This document shows, piece after piece, positions 35,801 to 47,100 of a DNA stretch of 64,000 bases. Source of the stretch: Chondrosia reniformis (taxonomy: Eukaryota; Porifera; Demospongiae; Chondrillida; Chondrillidae); NCBI GenBank assembly GCA_947172415.1, contig OX359194.1, positions 1,240,001 to 1,304,000 on the forward strand, in the 5' to 3' direction. Under the pieces are notes generated by a model, which made no database searches, was not told the DNA's origin, and was given only the letters and a program-made list of their open reading frames with translations. Made by a program: the position numbers and the translations under genes. The stretch's first letter is position 1. Every line of letters starts with the position of its first letter.

Positions 35801-36843
35801 AACAGAAGATAATTATCATCACAAAGACTTCCACTGTACACACAGTAACAATAGGCTGCTACCACACCGCCTTTTAGTGGCCCCCATTAACAATAGGCTG
35901 CTACCACACCCCCTTTTAGTGGCCCCCATTAACAATAGGCTGCTACCACACCCCCTTTTAGTGGCCCCCATTAACAATAGGCTGCTACCACACCCCCTTT
36001 TAGTGGCCCCCATTAACAATAGGCTGCTACCACACCCCCTTTTAGTGGCCCCCATTAACAATAGGCTGCTACCACACCCCCTTTTAGTGGCCCCCATTAA
36101 CAATAGGCTGCTACCACACCCCCTTTTAGTGGCCCCCAATAACAATAGGCTGCTACCACACCCCCTTTTAGTGGCCCCCAATAACAATAGGCTGCTACCA
36201 CACTCCCTTTTAGTGGCCCCCATTAACAATAGGCTGCTACCGCACCCCCTTTTAGTGGCCCCCAATAACAATAGGCTGCTACCACACCCCCTTTTAGTGG
36301 CCCCCATTAACAATAGGCTGCTACCACACCCCCTTTTAGTGGCCCCCAATAACAATAGGCTGCTACCACACCCCCTTTTAGTGGCCCCCAATAACAATAG
36401 GCTGCTACCACACCCCCTTTTAGTGGCCCCCAATAACAATAGGTTGCTACTACACCCCCTTTTAGTGGCCCCCAATAACAATAGGCTGCTACTACACCCT
36501 ATAACACGCCCCCTTATGTAGAGGTCATAGTGGGTGGGCTAGCCAAGTATTTAATAAATTAACATGTCAGAAGGTACTATCAGCAGAAAAAGGACAGAAT
36601 GGCTATCATGGCTTTCCTGTAGACCTAAATATAGCATACCTGGTATTCAACAAGTACATAATGTATTGGGTATAAATTCCTTAGCAAAACAATTTAACAT
36701 ACATCTCTTTCAAAAAGATAACTCTACATTCAAACAATACATTTGAGATCAAAGATGCATATTGACTCAATACAAAGAACACACTGAAAGCTACTGAAGA
36801 ACACCTCCGACAGACAACTAACCTCCTCCTTATTAGCAGCCAT
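32824..36843 (-). CDS. Small PH-domain protein with acidic tail, 4 exons, 195 aa
   Basis: Exons in transcript order: 36843-36823, 35408-35267, 33675-33425, 32997-32824; total 588 nt, in frame, stop TAA. The protein starts MAANKEE, then a PH domain (residues about 8-115: HTGFLWKVGQ, KTWRKRM, VIPLIGETF, DCNWPK, QWKEHLK). After a short basic linker come nine Asp in a row and a Glu/Ser-rich acidic end. The PH exons and their phases match those of the neighbouring adaptor gene, including the shared DCNWPK and WKEHL strings, so the two are tandem paralogues. This one lacks the tyrosine-rich body and coiled coil. The family binds phosphoinositides or proteins at membranes; the ligand is unknown. Both large introns contain minisatellites. 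Confidence 0.82.
33274..33318 (-). ncRNA. Hammerhead ribozyme-like motif 3 (decayed)
   Basis: On the minus strand: stem I GCCAUG (33318-33313) pairs with UAUGGU (33279-33274), with two G-U pairs. CUGAUGA is at 33312-33306, stem II GUCC/GGAU at 33305-33302 with 33295-33292, and then AAAAC where GAAAC is expected. Stem III ACAG faces CUCU, and C17 is at 33280. The G12-to-A change and the stem III mismatch should abolish or cripple cleavage. It lies in intron 3 of the small PH gene in the sense direction. Confidence 0.6.
33738..35280. repeat. 48-49 bp minisatellite built from an exon-donor junction
   Basis: About 32 tandem copies with unit variants of 48 or 49 bp that differ mainly in a CCTTT/CCCTTT and GAT/GGAT run. 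On the minus strand each unit contains CTCTGATAG followed by GTGAGC. This is the same sequence as the true end of the PH exon at 35267 and its splice donor, so the array is made of repeated 5' splice sites filling the intron downstream of the real one. The three long plus-strand frames (up to 540 codons) come from the repeat. Confidence 0.92.
35846..36500. repeat. 42-bp minisatellite in intron 1 of the small PH gene
   Basis: About 15 copies of a 42-bp unit containing GGCTGCTACCACACCCCC and TTTTAGTGGCCCCC, with a recurrent ATTAAC/AATAAC variant. The unit is a multiple of three, so frames stay open on both strands (14-residue repeats), but there is no other sign of coding. Confidence 0.92.
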
Positions 36844-37643
36844 CTTTAATCCTTCTACTCTTTGCTGAACTCAAGCAATCCTCAAACCTGAACTGCATGT
36901 AATAAAAATAAGTTACTAACACAAATTAGCTTTCCATTTTGAATTAAATTTCACATCTCAGCAGTTAAAATTTAATCTGTATGTCATAAAAATAAATCTT
37001 AACCTCAGTCCTTTCAGCAAGTACAAATACCCCTACAGCAGATCATTGGAGACACTAGCATACCATATACCAGTAACCTAATAACCGCAACTCTCTCTGG
37101 GTAACATCTAATTAGAATTCAGAAGCTAATTAAATTACCCTATCTCTGGGACAATGCCACTGGAATACAGAATGATATTTTACAGTTAATTACACAAGAA
37201 ATTGATCTAATGGATTAAGGAGTTTAGAGCTATATGGGAGGTTAATAATATTAGACGTATAATAAGTAGTTAATTCAACCTAATACATATGTCTCCGTTT
37301 AATAATCTGAGAGACAGGCACATCTAGTAAAATTTCAAAATTATAATATGGACAGGTATAAGATATCTTATCATGTACACTATACAGAATCAATGCACAC
37401 AATCCCAGATTAAAATATATTAATAATTATGAAGCTACTATAGAGTTGAAATGTAGATCTTACTAACATGCAAACATTGGCCGGAGAAAATCGACATTTT
37501 TAACTTATTATTAAGCATTAGCCTCACACTGATGTTAAAAAATATCTTTAGGAAAATGCTGCTTTTGATTATTCATAAAATTCCCAAGAAAGAAGGGCCT
37601 TTTATTTACTTCTTAACTTTACTGTAATATACAGAACGGCTTA

Positions 37644-37919
37644 ATGCATAGCTTCATGGCAGAAGACAAGTGCAATTCAGTTAAGGAACACGTGAAGAAG
37701 GAAGAGCAACGAAATTTGAAACAGAAAATGACTTGTATACACGTTAAATTAACTAATATTGAAAGCATTCATAGACTAAAAGACTTAATACTTGACTTCA
37801 CAAATGCTCAAGATAACAGCCTGTACGATTGCTGGAACATAATAAAAAAAGAATCGCAACACACCCACCCTATAGTCACTAGAGGGCTCAAAAGGATATC
37901 GAAAACGACTTTAGACTAA
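37644..37919 (+). CDS. Hypothetical 91-residue ORF, doubtful
   Basis: An open frame of 91 codons starting MHSFMAEDKC, with lysine- and histidine-rich composition and no recognised domain, signal peptide or membrane segment. It lies between the divergently arranged small PH gene and the first Ig/FN3 receptor. Base composition is richer than the surrounding intergenic DNA. It could be a small gene, a relic of a mobile element or chance. Confidence 0.2.
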   Translation: MHSFMAEDKCNSVKEHVKKEEQRNLKQKMTCIHVKLTNIESIHRLKDLILDFTNAQDNSLYDCWNIIKKESQHTHPIVTRGLKRISKTTLD

Positions 37920-37939
37920 TCTTCTTCGCCTCAAAACAC

Positions 37940-38110
37940 CATCTAATTCCGGTCATATAATACACTTTACCTAAAGTCACTAACCAGAGAGGGAGTAACT
38001 CTGTCGTACAGCCAGGTCCACTATCTCAGAGAAAATGACTTTGCTTCCGGAGACGTCCTTATACCACGTGACGTGAGTGGATAAACTTTGAACCCTTAGA
38101 AGTTGCGTAA
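37940..38110. promoter_or_regulatory. Possible promoter region of the small PH gene
   Basis: A short less AT-rich block with a CACGTGACGTGAG string (about 38066-38078). On the minus strand there are donor-like sites GTTAGT and GTAAAG (about 37970-37990). It could hold the promoter and an untranslated first exon for the gene whose ATG is at 36843. Support is motif-level only. Confidence 0.3.
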
Positions 38111-38340
38111 CACCTGGTTAAAGAGAACAAATTGAAATTAATTATTAAGCATTGAGTACATAATGAAATGTAAACTGATTCTTAAATATACGTGAATGTA
38201 AATGAAAGTCTTGCATGACTTGTGTACACTCAAAAACTAGTAGTAAATGTACCAGTAATATTATTATTTCATTAATTACTCATTCAGAGGAGAATATTCT
38301 GTAGCTACACAGCTATATGTTCAGAAGTACAGTTTTGAGC

Positions 38341-41242
38341 ATGAAAGTAGAAATTCTCTTTATTTTTCTCTTTGTTCAACTTCAAGTCACCCTTACCACA
38401 GGTATATAGCTATAACTACTTAGTGCATTAGGACTAGTTATACCTGTATATATATAACAAATGTGTTTGAACTCGAGTTCACTGAAATATTATGTGTTCA
38501 ATATAGGAAGAGTACAAGTGACTATCGGAAGAGAGGATGACCCTACTGAGATTACAATCACACCTACTCTTTCGGAAGAAATGAGATTGCTTTGCTCCAG
38601 AAGTGGACTAGTACTCTCTAAGACCTGGTCATCATCTGGAAGTAAGATAACTAATAGTGATATAGTTACAGGTGATCAGGCTGTGCAAACACTTACTATT
38701 TCAACAATTAAACCAACCCACACCGGAATATACAGTTGTGGAGTTACAATGTCCAGTGTCACCATCCATTATTCAGTTGATCTTAAGTTAAGACCAGGTA
38801 AGTGATTAATTAAATCATTGACAAGACAATTTGACAATTTGACAATTTAAGTGATTAAATCTCAAAGACAACTTATATTTAAAATATTTATATGAGCACA
38901 TATACAGTGACTGTCTTAGTATATTACAGATATATCCATTGTCATGCATATATATATACATATACGTATATAGCTAGACATGTATTGGTATATACATATA
39001 GCATGTCACTTTTTGCATGACATAAATATACAGTCTCATATTTTCATGATATTATTATATTACTGTACGCATTTCAAATTATGCAGACTGTTTGTGTTTA
39101 TGTCACCTGAACATATATAGTTTATTTAGATACTGAAAACTATATGTATATACATTTGTCTTTATTATAATTCTTGATATACCTGCCTATGGACATATAC
39201 ACCATTATAGAAATTGAAAATATAACTCATTTGCCATCTCAAATTCAAAACACAAAAGCAACTGTTGGATTCATTGAGGGGTCCCCATGCATATGTGTTT
39301 CATGGGATATGGTTGAAGATAACAGACATATTATGACCTATGTCATAAGCCATTCCACAAAACCAGGAACTGTAACCGTACCACCAGAAGGAGCTGAGAG
39401 GATAACTCTGACAGGAGCTAATGTCACCTCTACAGTCATAACTAACTTGCTTCCTGGGAGAACTTACTATCTGTGGGTATCTGCAACCATTTCTGCAGTA
39501 GAGGGACAACATTCAAAAAGATTCAATATAACCACTTTAGAAAGTATGAACATGTATATGTAACAGCACAGACATATCTACGTATACATGTACATATATA
39601 TTCTGCTTGTTTAATTATAAGGCTATGAACTATCATCCAATTACATTTTGCAGTGAAAAAATCATTTTGAGTAGACTTATAATTACGTAGTAATTATAAT
39701 AATTAACACATTAAAACAACCTCAATTCTCCCTAACAGAATAACTAGGCTATACGTATATACGTATAAGGCTAGATTGGTCACGTGCACTCTATGTGCAA
39801 CCATAATGGGGAATCTATAACCCCTATATATAGAATCAATATACAAGATGGATGAATAGCTATCTTTCTGTATGCAGTATTAAATTGAGATGGAATACAT
39901 GTGTATCTATAGAGTACATTCATAATATAATAATGCTATAACTGTCAATCAGTGAATTGTATTATTTTAATATTAATTCAAGCTATATACGTAGTTAAAT
40001 AAACTACGTACGTATATATGTCAGCTGATGTTATATTAATTTTATTGAAATAAATAAATCATGCAGTATATCTTTCCAAATTTATTGTTAATATACAGAT
40101 GAATCATCATCTGAGATATTCTGCAGCATGCGCAATCTCACTAAAGTTTCAAGGAACCAACCAGCAGCAACTGTTATTATTACTTATTTCTCTGGAGGAT
40201 TCTCAGCAGGAGTAACACTCTGTGGATTATGTATTTGCATAGGATTCATTAAATTTGTCTGTACAAGAAAAAAACATGTACCTCATTCCAATAATGGTAA
40301 CCATACGAGTGGTACTGACAATCAGTTGACAGAGTAAGAATGTAATTAATTGTCTGCCTTGAAATGCATTGGAATACGTAGCTACATGCATTAAATAGGT
40401 ATTTTAACAACTTGTATAATGTATAATTCTTCATTTATATTTTAGTTGTACCTCAGGCTCCAATCAGCATGCATTAGAACCAATAGCTCATCAACATGAC
40501 CAGAAGGATAATAGCATGCATGATGAAAGATTAAGCTGCTATACTGAAATGTTCTCCGGCGAAGATTTGGAAGAATTGACTAGGTCTGTGTGTCGTCGGC
40601 AAAATCAAAATATTGAAGAAACTGATGCACTACATCCGGTTCAAGATTGCAAAAGTGTTGATTTAAATGGTTTTCATGAAGTGAAGGAAAATAGCTGGTA
40701 AGCCTATATATATGGATCTTTGTATGTAATTATGTGTTATATTATGTATATAATTTATGCAGTGCATATGCATGTCCTAAATGTAAGTTTTTATTTAGTA
40801 ATTGGGTGTTTTATATAGCCAGGGGATGAATATTTCAAGAGATAATTTAGAGAGAATAAAAAGAGCCTCTAGCGATAGAAGTCTTCATAGCTATACTGAT
40901 TTAGATACCCAACAGTTGGCAGACACCGTCTACGTACAGCACATTTATCAAAACTCAAAAAATGATTCCAAAAACTTGCAACATCAGGTGGATAAGCATG
41001 TGTGTGATCATGATTCTGAGGCAAAGAAACAAATAACAAAAGAGGATGACCCTATTGATCAGGATCTCCTGAAACATTATGAATACAGGTATTGATGGTT
41101 AATTGTATACACATAAAGCATTAATAATTACTGTCTATATTTGCATAATAAAATCTTCTGTATACACACTTATGCTTGTTGTGTATATAGTGCCGATTAC
41201 ATGAATATTGGAGCTTTGAGAATCAAAAATCTGCAATCATAG
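38341..41242 (+). CDS. Ig-FN3 transmembrane receptor with tyrosine-rich tail, 7 exons, 497 aa
   Basis: Exons: 38341-38401, 38507-38797, 39211-39543, 40099-40333, 40446-40697, 40819-41088, 41191-41242 (1494 nt, in frame). Signal peptide 1-20; one Ig domain (21-117) opening GREDDPTEITITPTL, with LLCSRSG, a Trp and YSCGV; one FN3-like domain (118-228) with N-x-S/T sites; TM around 255-282 rich in Gly/Cys; cytoplasmic tail of about 210 residues. Tail tyrosines include SCYTEM, HSYTDLD, VYVQH and DYMNIG; the last fits the YxN consensus for Grb2-type SH2 domains. No enzyme domain is present. The Ig domain is closely similar to that of the next receptor and recognisably related to those of the phosphatase. 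Extracellular ligand is unknown. Confidence 0.85.
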
Positions 41243-41859
41243 GGACATGTACGTACGGCTCATTTACACAATTTATGTACTTTGTAAATTTATGTTTATG
41301 TCTATAGTTGGCATGAACTTAATATCATTATACAATATTATGTATTGTGCATGGACATGCATCTGCATGAATCATAGACACATTAATAGCTTGTTTATAT
41401 GATGAGTTGCAGTTCTAAATTATAATTATTAAATATTCTTACACTTAATTAATGCATGGCAAATATATATGTACAGTGTCACCTGGATAATCCGCCCCCT
41501 CTTTAATCCATAATATATACAGTATGTACATATGTACACTATGATGGATGTCTATATGTATAGAATTTCTAGTAGTATAATTGTATTATATATATATATA
41601 TCTCCTCATGTTTCAGCACTAAATGAATACATTCACACAGAACATTCTGGATGATTTTAAAGTACATGTCATGCATGTCATACATATAAGTAGACAATAT
41701 GTACATTAACACTAGCAATTTCAACACTTCATTTCCAGATGCACAAAATATGAAATAGGTGAATGAAAACAGAGATTGATAAAACAGTCACAGAATTTAT
41801 ATACAAGGAGGATTACAATTAATATTGGGAGATAAAAATGATACATTTGATCAATGAAT

Positions 41860-42045
41860 TTACCATACATTAGTTATATGAGAATTATCCAGTTGGAGAG
41901 AGCTAAATTTAGAAGGGGTTTCCCCTGAGCAACCATAACTCGAGACAACAAATCCAACTGCATCAATACTTCTCGGGGAAGTAAACATTTCTGAAGCTAA
42001 TTTATGCATCAGCGGGTGATACTCCATAGAAGAAGAACAAGTCAA
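41860..42045 (-). CDS. Hypothetical 61-residue ORF, doubtful
   Basis: Open frame MTCSSSMEYHPL to NVW, preceded on the minus strand by a GC-richer leader that has a short upstream frame (MADKELTGRRKDSFY, from about 42215). Its position beside the island at 42300 would fit a small gene transcribed leftward from a shared promoter. I do not recognise the product; chance is possible. Confidence 0.3.
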   Translation of the reverse strand: MTCSSSMEYHPLMHKLASEMFTSPRSIDAVGFVVSSYGCSGETPSKFSSLQLDNSHITNVW

Positions 42046-42239
42046 AAATCTCTCGTTTTACTAACGTTTAACTGCTGGCTAGCGTGAGATAAAAGCTTCG
42101 GAGAGATTCGACAGATGAAACTTCTATCATCACAAATTTGTAAAGTTCTTAAATTCATCAGGGGTTGCGATAAAAGCTGTCCTTGCGTCTCCCAGTTAGC
42201 TCTTTGTCAGCCATTTTGTATCTATTGCGAAAGTGGCCT

Positions 42240-42345
42240 AGTCAACTATAATTAAGGCTGACGTCATATAAACACGTGACTGTGATTTCCTAATTTGGAG
42301 TTTGCGCGGGAAAAATGGAATGCAGCCATATAAAAGATGGCGAGG
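42240..42345. promoter_or_regulatory. Candidate two-way promoter
   Basis: Contains CACGTGAC (42273-42280), TTTGCGCGGGAAAA (42301-42314, an E2F-like site) and TATAAAAG (42329-42336) within about 70 bp. To the right lies a GC-rich island without a long ORF; to the left lies a small minus-strand ORF. The site set is what one expects of a promoter, but no transcript evidence can be seen here. Confidence 0.4.
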
Positions 42346-43015
42346 TGTGAAAATTTTCAGTTTTACCCCCAGTGGCTTACTTGACGCGTGAGATTGCTAA
42401 AGTTTCTGTGCCTGACGGTGGTCTTTCCTTATCCCGAGTAGTCCTGTTCGGAGCACTAGACAAGTAGACCCAGGATTCCCCTCGGCTCCGACAGCGAGCT
42501 GAGAATGCGGCCTGGTGTCACGTTGGATATGCAATCTGATCAGGAACTCAGTGGGAGGGTTGGTGCTTGGGATTGGTCCTCACTAGCTCTGGCTTCGGCT
42601 AGGGTCTGACGGCACGGAGATTGAGGTGATCACGTAACTATGTAAATTGAAGTCGGTTGTCGACACCTGATTTGGGCAGTTGTTTCGCCAGTCCCCACTT
42701 CAAGGACGTCATCCGATCCTGAGGAGTTAAAGGTGTGGCAACACACTGATTCTCATCGGGGCAGTTTGCGGTTCGGGAGGGTCGGACTTGGCATAGGCTG
42801 AAAGTGAGGCTAACGCTGATCGATTCCTATGTCATGGCTAGTAACTCCATGAGTGCAGATTACTGCGCAGTTACAGCTTCTGTTACACAATAGTTAGTGT
42901 CAACGCTGTGGGGTGGGGCACGATGTACTTTCACCTCCTCGTGGTGTGCCCTGGGGCAACTCTACTTGAGTTGTGCTGAGAGAAGTACATGACCAGTTTC
43001 AAGATCTACATTTCT
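42346..43015 (+). other. GC-rich island, possible non-coding RNA or untranslated exon
   Basis: About 670 bp with roughly balanced base composition in the middle of an AT-rich intergenic region. Stops occur in all frames. There is no TTTT from about 42366 to about 43060, unusual here. Self-complementary pieces are visible, such as GCAACTC/GAGTTGTGC (42956-42977) and GGGGCACGATG against CGTGGTGTGCCC. I could not match it to RNase P, RNase MRP, SRP, 7SK or telomerase RNA from memory. A lncRNA, a structured RNA, a 5' UTR exon or a mobile-element 5' end are all open. Confidence 0.4.
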
Positions 43016-44111
43016 CAAGTTAAGTCACTTATGAAACATCTAATTGTATCAATATATTTAATGTATTTTTATTCTGTAGGATTTGGAGGAGCTGTTGTGT
43101 CTCAAACTATTTTGTGAAATGTTGATTGTGTATATGCAGCATGAATTTGTTCATTTGACAGTGTCAATTAAGTTACTGTGTAACATGCTCTTGTGAACAC
43201 ATTCAGTCAGTTCACTAATATTTAATCTTTTATGATCATGTATACATTGGAAGTCTGCATGATGATCATGAGTTGCACACTGCTGATTTAATAAAAAGGT
43301 ACTAGCATGTATTAACCATAATTATCTCATAGTCTTAGCACAGGTATTGTGCAATTAACCACATAAATATATAACATTTTATCTTGCAGAGATTATTATA
43401 ATATCATATAGAATAACTTTAACCTATAAACTGTTAACTTTAATAAATTCCATAAAAGAGTAATATATTCCTTAATTGAACTTTAGTCATATAGCCTAAC
43501 ATTTGTGCCTCTCCATATAGACACTCATATGAGAAACACTTAGGCTGAATATTATATATGTGAATTTGCCAATTGTGATCAGTTGTGATTACTGTGCTTA
43601 AAATTTCACTTAATTTCACTTAATATTACATATACAGTGCATTTCTTAATGCATGTAAACTTTTACTTTTGGATGACACTTGGGCCCAAGTTTAATATCT
43701 CTCAATTTGCTAAATTTCCATCCTGATGGATAACATAGTGTAATGTGAGGGGTATACAGGGAAAGTCTATCTACGGATAGATCTCACTTTTACATAACAC
43801 GTGCATAGAAAATAAACCTAACAAAGAAAATGTAACTAGTAATATTTCACTTGCAATTGCAATCATGCGTGATGATGCATTCAATATTGTAAACTATGTA
43901 TATTTTAATTTCACAACACTGCACATGGATACTCTATATTATACGTATATACAGAATTGAAATTAAAAATTAAACACACTTAAATATTATCAGTATCGAT
44001 TCTATATACGTATATATATGAGTAAAAATATTATTTATACAGACTGATATTTATTTAGATATTTTTGGTTTCTGAGGCTGGAGTGAAGAAACGTTGACAT
44101 AACAATATATA

Positions 44112-47100
44112 ATGTCGCCATTTTCTGTAATCTTCTTTATTGTCTGTGTTTTTGGTGAGTAATAACTAATTTGTATGAGTAATACTTGATATTATCGTAT
44201 ATTCATAACGCAGCTTTTAGTGTATCTAAAGTATCAAGTCAAACTCTTGAGATAACCCTTGGAAGAGAAGGGGATCCAACTGAGATATCCATAGCTCCTA
44301 CCATTTCAGGAGAAGTGAGACTTCTGTGTTCCAGGGCAGCATCCTCAAAAGCTTGGTCAACTTCGGGCAGTGAGATAAGTACCAATGGACTAATTCAGAC
44401 CACCCCTGGTTCTGTGAAGACACTTGTAATCTCTACATTTCAGACAGCTCTTCAAGGAGCATACAGTTGTGGAGTTAGAAGTCTTTTTGATCTCCCTCCA
44501 ACTACCTACTACACTGTTAATATCAGTGAGTCTTGTACGTAAATAAAATAATTTAACTCATAGTCTCCTATGTTCTTACTTAATATTCCATATTAATTTT
44601 TCCTCTTGTAAAAACAAAATGTTTAGAGCAGTGCATAGCTGGTCTAAGACAATAATATTATCATGATTTAATTCTATTTTAACATGTTGAATCATATGTC
44701 ACAATAGTATATACATGTCATGCACAGTTTTCATGAATATATGTGTTATATTAATTAGATAATTTTTGTATATAATACATTTAACAAATATTTCTGTCAT
44801 CATTGAATTATTCACAGCATCATTCTTACCACAAGCCACTACAATAAGCATGTTACCAGGTCAGGTTGAAGGAGTTACAATCAGTGGCCTTACTGAGAAT
44901 ACTAGTGGATATAACTACAATATATCCTGGAGTGAATTGGCTTTTGAAGTGGTTTATGCTATAAAATTCTCTACAGAGCTAGACTTTGGTACAGAAATGG
45001 AGCCTTCCCCAACAGCCCAAAGTATTAATGTGTTTAGACCCCCTCATATTATTACCTTATCTACACAGCACACATGTGTTTGGATTGTCGCTAGCAATGG
45101 ACAGGTGCAGGGAAAACATTCATCAAGGAAATGTTCCTTTGAAGGTACTATTATATGTACATGTACGTAATAATAGACCAAAATATATAGTGAATCAGAC
45201 CTGATCATGACAATAGAGAAAATAAATATACTAAAAACACAAAAACTTAGCTTAATTCGCTTATATGTACGTATAATATAAAGTATGAAACTTTAGTAAA
45301 AAATATTTTTAAACTTCCTACAAAACTTTTGCATATATATTTTGTAAATACCAACTACACTGAAAGAAGTTTCTAAGTATTTTCTTTTCTACATTCTCAT
45401 TGTAAAAATTGTTTATCAGAAAATGAAAGTGACTTATTGTATATACGTATAATGCTTGTTTTTAAGAATTTTGAAAGTTATAAATTGTGCTATTTTGGGA
45501 GTCAAACAGCACACCAAATAGATTTTATAGTGAATGATATACTGTTGTAAAATGAAAAATTTGACATTTGGGCACTTTATGGCACACAAATTCAATAAAA
45601 TTTAATGCATTTCAAACTTTTCTAATGCTTTCTATATACGTATATACATATACTTGTAAATTATAGTTTCATATCAAGTCCAAGGTGTCACTGTTACAAG
45701 AGGTGTATCAGATGGATCTCCATCTTTGACAGTTTCATGGACTGCAGTATCTGGATCTGGAATAACCTACACTGTGAGGTATTCAACAAGTAGTGATACT
45801 ACAACATCTGGAGCATCAACAGTGTCAGGAGTCACTGGTACATCAACTACACTGAGTGGACTTACACAAGGTACAATGTACTACATTTGGGTAGCAGCAG
45901 TTTCATCAGATAGTGGACAAGGACCTTACAGTACAAGAATCTTAAATACAACCTATAAAGGTACACGTATAAATAATATGTATAAAAGTGTTAAGCACTA
46001 CATTTTATTAATAATTATTATGTAATTTGCTCTACTCTGCTCTTATCACTAATTTAAGTATGTAAACTAGACATGCAATGAGCTAGTAATAATTATGAAT
46101 TCTAATGTATTCCAATATCCAGCAAGTGATGCTTCAGCTCCTACTAATGTAACAGCAAGTCCACTATCAGGACAAGTTGGTATTAGAGTATCTTGGACTG
46201 CACCAACTATAACAGGTCTACCCATCACTGGATACTCAATACAGTATAAGATAAGAGGAATGTCAGATAGTACATATGTGAGAGTGACAGTTGGAGCTGG
46301 TACAACTCAAAGAGATATAACTGGTTTACAGAATAGCACTCAATATCGTATCAGAGTTGCTACAAGAACTGGTTTAGGAACAGGACAATACTGTTGTGAT
46401 AACCCAAACCAAGTGTTTGTTACTACTAGTGAGTGATGTATACATGGTAATTAAAAATATTTTGCATGATATCATATGCTTAACTACCAAATGGCCTGCA
46501 TTATATAAGATATATATACGCAATCCAACTGAAGTTGAAGTATACAGGGAACAAGACAATACTGTTGTGGTATTGGTAAACAGGTTTTTGTTACTACACG
46601 TGAGTACATATATATTATTTCATGTATAATAATATATGGATATATGTAATGAGATTTATTACATTATGTGTACGTATATTAATACAAATAATACCAGAGG
46701 CCAAATTGTAAGTGCATGTATAATACATATATATACTTCACTATAGTCCCTGATGAGGTAGGAATGGTGAATCTCACTAGAGGTGCAGAAAATGGTTTCC
46801 CAACCTTGCTAATCTCATGGAATGCAGTTCCCTCAGGAGGAGGAGCACTTATAACCTACACTGTGAGGTATTCAATAAGTAGTGGTACTACAACAGAACC
46901 ACCATCTGGAGCATCTAATAAGACAGGAATCATTGGTACTTCAACTATACTGAATGGACTTGAACAAGGTACAATGTACTACATTTGGGTAGCAGCTGTT
47001 TCATCAGATGGACAAGGACCTTACAGTACAAGAGTGTCAGAGACTACATATGAAGGCAAATTTGTTTTTTTTAGTTACTCTTTCAATAATTAAGCTACAT

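Noticed and set aside
35819-36521. Long frames on both strands with 14-residue repeats (LLLLGATKRGCGSS and NNRLLPHPLLVAP)
   Set aside because: The 42-bp unit is a multiple of three, so open frames persist by arithmetic. No start context, splice support or domain.
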